From positions 62,001-126,000 of the forward strand of contig JAAWEK010000003.1 of assembly GCA_022794265.1 (NCBI GenBank): 64,000 nucleotides of DNA. Reading direction: 5' to 3'. This document shows positions 8,161 through 16,795 of this stretch, one piece after another. Numbering within the stretch: position 1 is the stretch's first letter; each line of letters opens with the position of its first letter. The translations under genes were made by a program, and so were the position numbers. This stretch comes from Lachnospiraceae bacterium (GTDB taxonomy: Bacteria > Bacillota > Clostridia > Lachnospirales > Lachnospiraceae). The notes below the pieces were generated by a model that was given only the letters and a program-made list of their open reading frames with translations, made no database searches and was not told the DNA's origin.

Positions 8161-10578
8161 ATGAATACACCATTGTCGTGGATTAAAGCATATGTTCCGG
8201 AACTGGACTGTTCCTCACAGGAATATACAGATGCAATGACTTTGTCAGGAACAAAAGTAGAAGGATATAAAGAACTGGATGCGGATTTGGATAAAATTGT
8301 AGTAGGGCAGATTGAGCGGATAGAGAAACATCCGGATGCGGATAAACTGGTGGTCTGTCAGGTGAATGTGGGTACAGAAACCGTTCAGATTGTCACAGGA
8401 GCTTCCAATGTGGAAGAAGGTCAGAAAATCCCTGTAGTACTGGACGGCGGCAGAGTGGCCGGAGGACATGACGGCAGCAGGACACCAGGCGGCATTAAGA
8501 TTAAGAAAGGAAAGTTAAGAGGTGTTCCGTCAGCTGGGATGATGTGTTCCATTGAAGAGCTGGGTTCAGACAGGGAAATGTATCCGGATGCACCGGAAGA
8601 CGGAATTTATATTTTAAAAGAAGATGCTGTTGTGGGCAGTGATGCCGTGGAATTACTGGGACTGCATGATACGGTGTTTGAATATGAGATTACCTCCAAC
8701 CGTGTGGACTGTTTTAGCGTACTGGGAATTGCCAGAGAAGCAGCAGCTACTTTCCGGAAACCGTTTATACCTCCGGTGATAGAGGTAAAGGCAAATGGGG
8801 AAGATGTCAATGACTATATTTCTGTTCAGGTGGAAGATAAAGATTTGTGCAAACGTTACTGTGCAAGAGTCGTTAAAAATGTAAAAATTCAACCATCGCC
8901 GGAATGGATGCAGAGAAGACTGGCAGCCTGTGGTATTCGTCCGATTAACAATCTGGTAGATATTACGAATTATGTAATGGAGGAATACGGACAGCCGATG
9001 CATGCCTTTGATCTGGAAATGCTGACTGGCCGGAAGATTGTGGTAAAACGTGCATCGGAAGGAGATACCTTTGTTACTCTGGACGGACAGGAGCGAATAT
9101 TAGACCAGAATATTCTGATGATCAATGATGCGGAAAAACCAGTAGGAATTGCCGGAATCATGGGTGGAGAAAATTCTAAGATAACCGATGGTGTAAAGAA
9201 TATGGTGTTTGAGGCCGCCTGCTTTGACGGCACTAATATCCGTTTATCCGCTAAGAGACTGGGACTCCGGACGGATGCTTCTGGTAAATTTGAAAAGGGA
9301 CTGGATCCGAATAATGCATTGGAAGCCATTAACCGTGCCTGCCAGCTGGTTGAAATGCTGGGAGCCGGAGAAGTGGTGGGCGGTGTCGTAGACATTTATG
9401 ATGATGTCCGTCAGCCAAAGCGGATAGCGTTTGAGCCGGATAAGATGAACCGTCTGCTGGGAACCAGTATTGGAAGCGGACAGATGCTGGAATATTTTAA
9501 AACTATCGGACTGGACTATGAGGAAAGTTCCAATGAGGTGGTAGTACCAACGTTTCGTCAGGATTTGGAATGTATGGCAGACCTTGCGGAAGAAGTGGCA
9601 AGATTTTACGGATATGATAATATTCCCACTTCCCTGCCACAGGGAGAAGCGACTGCTGGAAAATTATCCTATAAACTCCGGATTGAAGAAATTGCCAAAG
9701 ATATTGCAGAATTTTGCGGTTTTAACCAGGGAATGACCTATTCTTTTGAAAGTCCAAGAGTGTTTGATAAATTGTTACTGCCAAAGGACAGTAGTCTGCG
9801 GCGGACAGTGGATATATTAAATCCGCTGGGTGAGGATTTCAGCATTATGCGTACCACAACATTAAATGGTATGCTGACATCTCTGGCAACCAATTATAAC
9901 AGAAGAAATAAAAATGTAAGATTATATGAGCTTGGAAATGTCTATCTGCCGAAGGCAGTTCCGGTGACGGAACTACCGGACGAGAGGATGCAATTTACCC
10001 TTGGTATGTATGGAGACGGAGATTTTTATACCATGAAGGGAGTTGTGGAAGAATTTCTGGAAAAAGTTGGTATGAAAAAAATTGTACGCTATGATAAAGA
10101 AGCCGGAAAACCATTTCTCCATCCGGGCCGTCAGGCCAATATCCTATATGCCGGAGAAATCATCGGATATTTGGGAGAGGTTCATCCGCAGGTACTGGAT
10201 AATTATAATATTGGTGATCGGGCTTATATTGCAATTCTGGATATGCCAGCGATTTATGACAAAACCACCTTTGACAGAAAATACGAGGGGATAGCAAAAT
10301 ATCCGGCAGTCTCCCGGGACATTAGCATGATTATGCCAAAATCCCTGCAGGTGGGAGATATAGAGGAAGTAATCCGCAAAAAAGGCGGCAGTCTTCTGGA
10401 AAGCTATCAGCTTTTTGATATCTATGAAGGTGTACAGATTCAGACGGGATATAAATCTGTAGCATATTCTATTGTATTCCGGGCAAAAGATCATACTTTA
10501 GAGGAAAAGGAAGTTTCGGAAGCCATGGATAAAATTCTGGGAGCCCTGGAAACCATGGATATCGAATTGCGGGCATAG
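8161..10578 (+). CDS. pheT: Phenylalanine--tRNA ligase beta subunit
   Basis: 805-aa structural/editing subunit of PheRS, normal length. Visible regions in order: EMAP/tRNA-binding domain (about residues 40-150, with KHPDADKLVVCQVNVG), B3/4 editing domain (about 210-390), B5 domain (about 400-475), a catalytic-like core, and the C-terminal ferredoxin-like anticodon-binding domain (from about 710, KYPAVSRDIS). It is translated from the same T-box-controlled transcript as pheS. The Shine-Dalgarno is AGAAAGGA about 9 bases upstream. Confidence 0.97.
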   Translation: MNTPLSWIKAYVPELDCSSQEYTDAMTLSGTKVEGYKELDADLDKIVVGQIERIEKHPDADKLVVCQVNVGTETVQIVTGASNVEEGQKIPVVLDGGRVAGGHDGSRTPGGIKIKKGKLRGVPSAGMMCSIEELGSDREMYPDAPEDGIYILKEDAVVGSDAVELLGLHDTVFEYEITSNRVDCFSVLGIAREAAATFRKPFIPPVIEVKANGEDVNDYISVQVEDKDLCKRYCARVVKNVKIQPSPEWMQRRLAACGIRPINNLVDITNYVMEEYGQPMHAFDLEMLTGRKIVVKRASEGDTFVTLDGQERILDQNILMINDAEKPVGIAGIMGGENSKITDGVKNMVFEAACFDGTNIRLSAKRLGLRTDASGKFEKGLDPNNALEAINRACQLVEMLGAGEVVGGVVDIYDDVRQPKRIAFEPDKMNRLLGTSIGSGQMLEYFKTIGLDYEESSNEVVVPTFRQDLECMADLAEEVARFYGYDNIPTSLPQGEATAGKLSYKLRIEEIAKDIAEFCGFNQGMTYSFESPRVFDKLLLPKDSSLRRTVDILNPLGEDFSIMRTTTLNGMLTSLATNYNRRNKNVRLYELGNVYLPKAVPVTELPDERMQFTLGMYGDGDFYTMKGVVEEFLEKVGMKKIVRYDKEAGKPFLHPGRQANILYAGEIIGYLGEVHPQVLDNYNIGDRAYIAILDMPAIYDKTTFDRKYEGIAKYPAVSRDISMIMPKSLQVGDIEEVIRKKGGSLLESYQLFDIYEGVQIQTGYKSVAYSIVFRAKDHTLEEKEVSEAMDKILGALETMDIELRA

Positions 10579-10639
10579 AGAAGTAACAAAAAAACAGTTG
10601 TAATTGTGGAAGAAACAGCATAAAATAGCATAAGAAAAT

Positions 10640-10685
10640 AAGTAAGCATGATGATTATCACAACCGGATATCATGATGCTTGCTT
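10640..10685 (+). terminator. Possible terminator after pheT
   Basis: Long imperfect hairpin (AAGTAAGCATGATGAT against ATCATGATGCTTGCTT) followed by TGTTGTTCC. The tail is only moderately T-rich, so termination is plausible rather than certain. Confidence 0.45.
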
Positions 10686-10754
10686 GTTGTTCCGGCCGGC
10701 TGTCCGGTCCGTGCCGTGTTCCGGCAAACAGAATAGAAAATGGAGGAATGAGAC

Positions 10755-11261
10755 ATGAGTTTTCGGGAGATATCCGCAGAACAGTTAAAGGAAAATACAT
10801 TTGATATGATTGGAAAAAAATGGATGCTTGTAACTGCGGGGAATAAAGAAAAAGTAAATACAATGACTGCGTCCTGGGGAGGACTTGGCGTTATGTGGGG
10901 GAAAAACACCGCTTTTATCGTCATCCGTCCCACCAGATATACAAAGGAATTTATAGACAGAGAGGAAACCCTGTCCCTGTCCTTTTACGGAGAGGAATAT
11001 AAAAAAACATTATCCTATCTGGGTACCGTATCCGGCCGGGAAGAAGATAAAATTGCGAATGCCGGTTTAACCGTAGAATTTGAGGAGGAAACCCCTTATT
11101 TCCGTGAGGCATCGGTCGTTATGAAAGTAAAAAAATTATATGCACAGGAAATGAATCCAGGATGTATGCTGGATGCTTCCATCGATGAAAAGTGGTATCC
11201 GGCAAAGGATTATCATATGATGTATATTTGTGAAGTTGAAAAGGTACTGATAAAAGAATAG
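10755..11261 (+). CDS. Flavin reductase-like / flavoredoxin family protein
   Basis: 168-aa cytoplasmic protein with the FMN-binding split-barrel fold of the flavin reductase family. Visible features are the N-terminal NTMTASWGGLGVMW (FMN-phosphate loop region, about residues 35-50) and RPTRYTKEFI near residue 60. It would bind FMN and either reduce flavin with NAD(P)H or carry electrons; the donor and acceptor cannot be told from sequence. GGAGG is 8 bases upstream of the ATG. It stands between pheT and the metallophosphoesterase gene, with no obvious functional link to either. Confidence 0.8.
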   Translation: MSFREISAEQLKENTFDMIGKKWMLVTAGNKEKVNTMTASWGGLGVMWGKNTAFIVIRPTRYTKEFIDREETLSLSFYGEEYKKTLSYLGTVSGREEDKIANAGLTVEFEEETPYFREASVVMKVKKLYAQEMNPGCMLDASIDEKWYPAKDYHMMYICEVEKVLIKE

Positions 11262-11296
11262 AAGAGTAAATTTACAAAAATTTTGCGGCGAACTGG

Positions 11297-11325
11297 TTGA
11301 AATAATTAAAAGAAATGATTATTAT
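11297..11325 (+). promoter_or_regulatory. Putative promoter of the phosphoesterase-VanY gene pair
   Basis: TTGAAA, 17-bp spacer, TATTAT, about 75 bp upstream of the ATG at 11401. Confidence 0.5.
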
Positions 11326-11400
11326 GGAGTAGGTCGGATGGTTGCTTATAGTGAAAGATAAAATATCTTTGTGACAAGATAGCAAATTGGAGGTTGACAT

Positions 11401-12513
11401 ATGAACAAAAAGACCATAATGGGTGCTTTTGGTGCATCGATATTAGGGGCGGCCTGTTATTTTATAGGCAAAACGGTTCTGAAAGGCAGTGTGTTCAGTT
11501 ATGAATATGCAAAATCTGCTGAAAAGATTAAGAGAAATATTGAAATGAAACTTGAAAAAGATGGTGTCTATTCTTTAAGAAAATTAAATTCCAGACCGTT
11601 TAAGATTCTGCAACTGACGGATATGCACATTGGCGGAGGATATTTATCCAGACATGAAGATAAACAGGCCTTAAGAATTATGAAACAGATGATTGAAGCC
11701 ACCAGACCGGACTGTATTGTACTGACCGGTGATCTTGTCTGTTCCAGAGCACACATCACCTGGTCCAGAAATAATCTGAACAGTATAAAAATAATTGCAA
11801 CCTTGTTGGAAAATATAGGAATCCCGTATGCGGTGACTTTTGGAAATCATGATGTGGAACCCAAGTCTACTCATGGAAAACGGGAGTTATGTGATTATTT
11901 ATGTAAACAGGAGCATTGTCTTATGGTTCGGTATAAAGCGTCGGAAACCATTACCGGATATTCCAATTATCCGGTGAAATTAAGAAATCCGGATGGCTCC
12001 CTGAATTCTGTTTTATATATGATCGATTCCAACGAATATTTAAAAGCGGAAAAACGGGGCGGCTATGACTATATTCATGATGACCAGGTGGAATGGTATG
12101 CTGGTGAGGTAAACAGGTTCCGGCAGGAAGAGGGAAGAAATGTCCCGTCCTTTGCTTTTATCCATATTCCTCTGCAGGAATATGAACAGGCATGGGATAT
12201 AGTAACAGAAGCCGGAAAGGATGCAGTTTACTACTATGGCAGCCGGAATGAAGCTGTCAGTTGTTCCCGGCATGAAAGTAAATTATTTGATAAAATATTG
12301 GAACTGGGAAGTACAAAGGGGATATTTTGCGGGCATGATCATCTGAATGATTTTTCGGTGGAATATAAAGGAGTGCGGCTGACTTATGGCCAGGGAATCG
12401 ATTGTCTGCTTTATGCTAAGAATCTTGCGGAACATAAGGGAGGAACCGAACTTAGAATTTATCCGGATGGAAGTTTTTCCGTGATAGGAAAGAAGCATAG
12501 GAGAAAAGTATAA
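11401..12513 (+). CDS. Membrane-anchored metallophosphoesterase
   Basis: 370-aa calcineurin-like phosphoesterase. An N-terminal uncleaved hydrophobic segment (about residues 5-27) should anchor it, with the catalytic domain probably outside the cell. Metal-binding motifs in order: DMHIG (D-x-H), GDLVCS (GD), GNHDVE (GNHD), a lone histidine (FIHIPL), and GHDHLND (GHxH-type). It lies next to and overlaps by one base a VanY-type peptidase, which suggests a cell-envelope role. The substrate (nucleotide, phospholipid head group or other) is unknown. The Shine-Dalgarno TTGGAGG is 8 bases upstream. Confidence 0.85.
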   Translation: MNKKTIMGAFGASILGAACYFIGKTVLKGSVFSYEYAKSAEKIKRNIEMKLEKDGVYSLRKLNSRPFKILQLTDMHIGGGYLSRHEDKQALRIMKQMIEATRPDCIVLTGDLVCSRAHITWSRNNLNSIKIIATLLENIGIPYAVTFGNHDVEPKSTHGKRELCDYLCKQEHCLMVRYKASETITGYSNYPVKLRNPDGSLNSVLYMIDSNEYLKAEKRGGYDYIHDDQVEWYAGEVNRFRQEEGRNVPSFAFIHIPLQEYEQAWDIVTEAGKDAVYYYGSRNEAVSCSRHESKLFDKILELGSTKGIFCGHDHLNDFSVEYKGVRLTYGQGIDCLLYAKNLAEHKGGTELRIYPDGSFSVIGKKHRRKV

Positions 12514-13820
12514 TGGTTTATTATATAATAGGATTGCTACTGATAGCGGCGCTTCGTCTGGTATTCTATCTGAAGCGCTGCGAATATAGGATTAAACAGA
12601 GCAGTGCCCATGAGTTTTTGGTTATCATATTTTCGGTGTATCTTCTGGGATTGTTTATTTTTCTGAAAAGTCATGTGTTTTCATATGGAATGGAAGAATT
12701 GAATCTGGTATATTATTATATGCCCCTGGGATTCATTATGCCTATGCTGTTTCGGAGATTCCGGTTTCTTCTGATTAATCTTGTAACAGTGGCCGCTGCA
12801 AATCTGTTTTTATGTTTTTTGCAACTATACGTCTGCGGATATACCAATTATGCCAATATTATTTTTGCACTGTTCGGCGTACTGATTGGTTTTATTTTAT
12901 ATGCAATTTTCAGGGAATTCATACCCGGAATCCGAAACGGTTTTTTGGTGGAAAAGAAAAAGAAAAAGCCTTTGACTATAATATTTGAAGCCGAACTGAC
13001 CATATTTGCCATAATCGCAATGATTGGAGCCGGCGCTGTTGCTGGAAATATTCTGGGTGAAGAAAAGCAGATTAAAGTCAAAGGAGAAGCCAGCCGGGAT
13101 CCGGCCAGTTCTTATGAAGAAATATATTATGCACACAGAGAGAATTATGACAGATATGATAAATATGCTGCAAAAAATCCGGACATGAAATTAGAGGATA
13201 TCGTATGGAGAGTGGAAGCGAATCTGGATCAGGAATTTTATGATGAGGAATTTACAAAAACAGCGGACCAAAATACCAATAATCCGTTTCTGATTAATAA
13301 ATTTAATCGTGTATCGGATACTTTTGAGCCAAAAAATCTGGTTAAAATTGAGGGAGATTATGTGGCTACTCCGGAAACCGCCAAAGCGTATAATAAAATG
13401 CTGAAGGATATGAAAAAACAAGGAATGACTATTTATGTGGTATCTTCTTACCGTTCCGTTTCCTATCAGGAAAATTTATATAATTATTATCTGAGAACGG
13501 ACCCTCAGGAGAAAGTAGACACTTACAGCGCCAGACCCGGTTACAGCGAGCATCATACGGGACGGGCCCTGGATATCAGTCAGGTATATAATAATCTGGA
13601 TGTATTTGAAGGTAGTAAAGAGGCTGAATGGGTATATAAAAATGCATATAAATACGGATTTATAGTCAGATATACAGAAGACAATATGGATGCCACCGGA
13701 TATATTTTTGAACCTTGGCATATCACCTATGTTGGACAAGATGTATCTCAGAGGATGCATGATGAGGAGATAAAAAATTTAGAAGAATATGTTGTAAAGT
13801 ATATGGATCATACACCGTAG
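12513..13820 (+). CDS. Multi-spanning membrane D-alanyl-D-alanine carboxypeptidase (VanY/M15B), VanZ-like N-terminal region
   Basis: 435-aa protein. Residues 1-195 hold about six hydrophobic segments; the order of the Arg/Asn/Gln-containing spans (RFRFLLINLV, then LQLYVCG, then GVLIGFILYA) resembles VanZ-family membrane domains. After a charged stretch, an extracytoplasmic M15B domain follows with VSSYRS, SEHHTGRALD (SxHxxGxAxD zinc ligands) and EPWHITYV (third ligand). It would trim the terminal D-Ala of peptidoglycan stem peptides. The start ATG overlaps the preceding stop by one base (TAATG), so the two genes are translationally coupled. The peptidase call is firm; the VanZ resemblance is by eye. 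Confidence 0.85.
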   Translation: MVYYIIGLLLIAALRLVFYLKRCEYRIKQSSAHEFLVIIFSVYLLGLFIFLKSHVFSYGMEELNLVYYYMPLGFIMPMLFRRFRFLLINLVTVAAANLFLCFLQLYVCGYTNYANIIFALFGVLIGFILYAIFREFIPGIRNGFLVEKKKKKPLTIIFEAELTIFAIIAMIGAGAVAGNILGEEKQIKVKGEASRDPASSYEEIYYAHRENYDRYDKYAAKNPDMKLEDIVWRVEANLDQEFYDEEFTKTADQNTNNPFLINKFNRVSDTFEPKNLVKIEGDYVATPETAKAYNKMLKDMKKQGMTIYVVSSYRSVSYQENLYNYYLRTDPQEKVDTYSARPGYSEHHTGRALDISQVYNNLDVFEGSKEAEWVYKNAYKYGFIVRYTEDNMDATGYIFEPWHITYVGQDVSQRMHDEEIKNLEEYVVKYMDHTP

Positions 13821-13848
13821 GTAAATATTTACTTAACAGAGTTTTCTA

Positions 13849-13877
13849 TGGACAGAAAAAAAATTTAATGTTATACT
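13849..13877 (+). promoter_or_regulatory. Putative queA promoter
   Basis: TGGACA, 17-bp spacer, TATACT, about 68 bp upstream of the chosen queA start. Confidence 0.6.
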
Positions 13878-13901
13878 AAGTCCAAAAGTATTTTGCAAGG
13901 G

Positions 13902-13929
13902 CAGTATCACAGACAGAACTGTGATATGC
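13902..13929 (+). promoter_or_regulatory. Stem-loop in the queA leader
   Basis: TATCACAG and CTGTGATA pair around ACAGAA, extendable by GCA/TGC with a bulge. The hairpin ends at the Shine-Dalgarno. It does not match the preQ1 riboswitch consensus, so I call it only a structured leader. Confidence 0.4.
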
Positions 13930-13944
13930 AGAGGGATAAGAAAG

Positions 13945-14970
13945 ATGAAACTATCTGAGTTTAATTATGATTTACCAAAAGAACTGATTGCCCAGGACCC
14001 ACTGGAGGACAGAACATCTTCCAGATTGATGCTTTTGGACAGGAATTCCGGAGAAATAAGGCATGATGTATTTGGTAATATCATTGATTATCTGAATCCT
14101 GGAGATTGTCTGGTTCTCAATGATACAAAGGTAATTCCTGCAAGGCTGATTGGAACGAAGGCAGACACCGGGGCGCAGATTGAAGTGTTGTTGCTGAAGC
14201 GCCGGGAAAATGATATATGGGAAACTCTGGTAAAACCTGGGAAAAAGGCAAAGCCGGGATGTGAGATTATTTTTGGGGACGGATTGCTGAAAGCAAAGGT
14301 ATCAGATATCGTTCAGGAGGGAAACCGGCTGGTTCAGTTTCAATATGAAGGGATTTTTGAAGAAATCCTGGACCGGTTAGGACAAATGCCACTACCGCCT
14401 TACATTACCCACCAGTTAAAGGACCGTAGCCGGTATCAGACCGTATATGCGGTCAATGACGGCTCTGCTGCTGCACCGACTGCCGGATTGCATTTTTCCA
14501 TGGATTTATTGGATAAAATAAAGAAAAAGGGCATAGATATTGCCAAAGTTACATTGCATGTGGGACTTGGTACATTTCGGCCAGTAAAGGAAGAAAATAT
14601 ATTAAATCATCATATGCATTCAGAATACTTTCAGATTGGACAGGAAGCGGCAGATAAAATCAATCATGCAAAACAGAATGGCGGCCGGGTGATTTCTGTA
14701 GGAACCACCAGCTGCCGGACATTGGAATCGGCAGTGGATTCCAACGGACGAGTTCAGGCTGTCAGCGGAGATACCGAAATTTTTATTTATCCAGGATATG
14801 AATTTAAAGCCATTGATGCACTGATTACCAATTTTCATTTACCGGAGTCCACACTGCTTATGCTGGTCTCTGCATTAGCCGGACGGGAATCCGTTCTGAA
14901 TGCTTATGAGACGGCAGTGAAAGAAAAATATCGTTTTTTCAGTTTTGGCGATGCCATGTTTATCAACTAA
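13945..14970 (+). CDS. queA: S-adenosylmethionine:tRNA ribosyltransferase-isomerase
   Basis: 341-aa enzyme that transfers and isomerises the ribose of SAM onto preQ1 at tRNA position 34, giving epoxyqueuosine. Typical family stretches are present: [19 protein letters not shown] at the N-terminus, [33 protein letters not shown] and [22 protein letters not shown] 8 bases upstream selects the 13945 ATG; an earlier in-frame ATG at 13921 lies inside the leader hairpin. No other queuosine genes are in the window. Confidence 0.96.
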   Translation: MKLSEFNYDLPKELIAQDPLEDRTSSRLMLLDRNSGEIRHDVFGNIIDYLNPGDCLVLNDTKVIPARLIGTKADTGAQIEVLLLKRRENDIWETLVKPGKKAKPGCEIIFGDGLLKAKVSDIVQEGNRLVQFQYEGIFEEILDRLGQMPLPPYITHQLKDRSRYQTVYAVNDGSAAAPTAGLHFSMDLLDKIKKKGIDIAKVTLHVGLGTFRPVKEENILNHHMHSEYFQIGQEAADKINHAKQNGGRVISVGTTSCRTLESAVDSNGRVQAVSGDTEIFIYPGYEFKAIDALITNFHLPESTLLMLVSALAGRESVLNAYETAVKEKYRFFSFGDAMFIN

Positions 14971-14981
14971 GGAGGGAAAAA

Positions 14982-15368
14982 ATGACACAGGAAAGAAGAA
15001 AATCCAACAGAATGGACATTAATGTTAAAATTAAGTTAAATTCTGTAAAAACCAGTTTAAATACAGACAACCTGAAGCAGGAAGAGTTTGAAGTTGAGTT
15101 AGTTAATATATCAAGGGGAGGACTGGCATTCAGAAGCAATGAAAAGCTGGCACTGAATACATATTATGATACCACCATTGTTTTGTGGACCAAGGAAAAA
15201 TTCCAGACTGTAATAGAAATTGTCAGAATGGAGAATTACGGTGATGAGAAGACATTATATGGTTGCCGTTTTATCGGTATTATGCCGTCGGATCAGTTAA
15301 AGATTCAGATTTATGAAATGGTAAGTGAAATGGAAAAGAATGCTTCAGAACCCATAGCGTTGGATTAA
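14982..15368 (+). CDS. PilZ-domain protein
   Basis: 128-aa single-domain protein. The c-di-GMP-binding signature is present: ERRKSNRMDI (RxxxR type, residues 4-13), then NISRGGLAF (D/NxSxxG, about residues 43-51), and a conserved end YGCRFIGI. Such proteins bind cyclic di-GMP and relay it to a partner. It starts 12 bases after queA behind GGAGG, so it is co-transcribed. A GGDEF protein at 45490-46758 could supply the ligand. The downstream target is unknown. Confidence 0.87.
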   Translation: MTQERRKSNRMDINVKIKLNSVKTSLNTDNLKQEEFEVELVNISRGGLAFRSNEKLALNTYYDTTIVLWTKEKFQTVIEIVRMENYGDEKTLYGCRFIGIMPSDQLKIQIYEMVSEMEKNASEPIALD

Positions 15369-15384
15369 TGTGAAGCATAATATG

Positions 15385-15432
15385 AAAATCCCCAAAGGTT
15401 TGAAATAAAATTCAGATATTTGGGGATTTTTT
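15385..15432. terminator. Bidirectional terminator between the PilZ gene and tyrA
   Basis: AAAATCCCCAAA and TTTGGGGATTTT form a perfect 12-bp stem with T/A runs on both sides. Serves the + strand PilZ gene and the - strand tyrA. Confidence 0.88.
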
Positions 15433-15436
15433 AATA

Positions 15437-16534
15437 TTATCGTACATAAATTTTGTAACCAGCCTGGGGCAGAAGGGAAGAGGCGGTATCCAATGCCGTC
15501 TGGGTATAAAATTCAATTTTTAAGACACCATCTTCAAATTCACGATTGTGTATAATACCAATATTTTTAATACTTATGGCTTCATCGGCCAGTACAGAGG
15601 CCACGCTGGAAATTGCACCGGATTCGTCAATCAAATCCAGATACAGTTCGTAGGATTTATGGATTGGTCCTGTCCTGCTGTCAGAGAAGGAATTCCGGTA
15701 TTCCCTGCTGGAATGAAATAACTGATAAATGGCATTGAAATCATCGGATAAAATGGAATTTCGGATACTCGTCAGACTGGTGATATAGTATTCCAGCAAT
15801 TCTGCAATATTATCTGTATTGGTAGAACAAATCTGCTGCCACATCTCTGGCGAAGAGGAGGCGATTCGGGTTATATCTTTAAATCCTCCGGCGGCCAGTA
15901 ATTTCATGGTCTGGTTTTCGGAATCCCTGTCCTGAACCAGATTCACCAGGCTGGCAGCAATCAGGTGGGGAACATGGCTGATGGCTGCCACCGCATAATC
16001 GTGCTCCTCATAATTTAAGATTACCGGAATGGCTCCAATGGCGCTGACAATTTCCGTAAATTCGGATACCCGTTCGGTCGGTGAATGTTCGGCAGGCGTA
16101 ATGGCATAGTAGGCGTTTTCCAGTAAGTAACTGTTGGCGTTTTCGTAGCCTGTTTTTTCGGAACCTGCCATTGGGTGACCACCAATAAAGTTATGGGATA
16201 AATTACGCTCCCGGACGGCTGCGTGAATATTGCCTTTTACACTGCCCACATCCGTAATGATACAATCTTTTTTTATGATATTCTTCAGAAGGTTCAGATA
16301 CATCACATTATGTTCTACCGGCGTACAAAGGAAAATATAATCACATGGGGTAAATATTTCGTCTATCAAATCCGTGACAATATCGGCAGTACCGTCTTCC
16401 AGTGCCATTGTTCTTGCCTGGGGGCTGCGGTTATATGCTATGATTTTAAAGTCAGGAAAGACACGTTTCATGCTTTTCGCAATGGAACCGCCGATGAGTC
16501 CCAGTCCGATAAAACCTATGGTTAAATTTTTCAT
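15437..16534 (-). CDS. tyrA: Prephenate dehydrogenase with C-terminal ACT domain
   Basis: 365-aa NAD(P)-dependent enzyme turning prephenate into 4-hydroxyphenylpyruvate on the way to tyrosine. N-terminal Rossmann motif GFIGLGLIGGS (residues 8-18), family motif GGHPMAGSEKTGYENA, and the helical dimerisation domain with SHVPHLIAASLV. The last 70 residues (LYLDLIDESGAISSVASVLADE onward) form an ACT domain, expected to sense tyrosine. Monocistronic on the - strand, divergent from the DEAD-box gene. Confidence 0.95.
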   Translation of the reverse strand: MKNLTIGFIGLGLIGGSIAKSMKRVFPDFKIIAYNRSPQARTMALEDGTADIVTDLIDEIFTPCDYIFLCTPVEHNVMYLNLLKNIIKKDCIITDVGSVKGNIHAAVRERNLSHNFIGGHPMAGSEKTGYENANSYLLENAYYAITPAEHSPTERVSEFTEIVSAIGAIPVILNYEEHDYAVAAISHVPHLIAASLVNLVQDRDSENQTMKLLAAGGFKDITRIASSSPEMWQQICSTNTDNIAELLEYYITSLTSIRNSILSDDFNAIYQLFHSSREYRNSFSDSRTGPIHKSYELYLDLIDESGAISSVASVLADEAISIKNIGIIHNREFEDGVLKIEFYTQTALDTASSLLPQAGYKIYVR

Positions 16535-16572
16535 TTTATGGAAACCTTTCTCAGATAAAATATTCTGCTGAG

Positions 16573-16601
16573 ATTATAACAATTTGCCAGCAGGATGTCA
16601 A
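16573..16601 (-). promoter_or_regulatory. tyrA promoter
   Basis: On the - strand TTGACA-N17-TATAAT, a perfect sigma-A consensus, ending about 38 bp upstream of the tyrA ATG. Confidence 0.8.
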
Positions 16602-16617
16602 TTTTGAAAGTTTTCAT

Positions 16618-16646
16618 TTGACATTGGCACAGATTACGTATATACT
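16618..16646 (+). promoter_or_regulatory. Promoter of the DEAD-box helicase gene
   Basis: TTGACA-N17-TATACT on the + strand, 16 bp from the divergent tyrA promoter. It implies a 5' leader of about 140 nt. Confidence 0.75.
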
Positions 16647-16660
16647 TACATAGATTCGTG

Positions 16661-16694
16661 AAAAGCTGACACTTATAACGAGTGTCAGCTTTTA
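16661..16694 (+). promoter_or_regulatory. Hairpin at the 5' end of the DEAD-box leader
   Basis: Perfect 13-bp stem AAAAGCTGACACT/AGTGTCAGCTTTT with loop TATAACG or shorter. It begins within about 10 nt of the expected transcript start and is followed by ATGGTTGTTTT. This could be an attenuator, a 5' stabiliser or a site of helicase autoregulation. Confidence 0.55.
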
Positions 16695-16795
16695 TGGTTG
16701 TTTTCTGGGGTGTAAGGTTAAAAAATATATTTCGGTCTTAATATATAATATAAATGACAGGATTGAAACGGAACAGAAAGGAATTTTTAAATTAG

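Noticed and set aside
13895-13945. preQ1 riboswitch ahead of queA
   Set aside because: The leader has a simple 8-bp hairpin without the C-rich loop and A-rich tail of preQ1-I.
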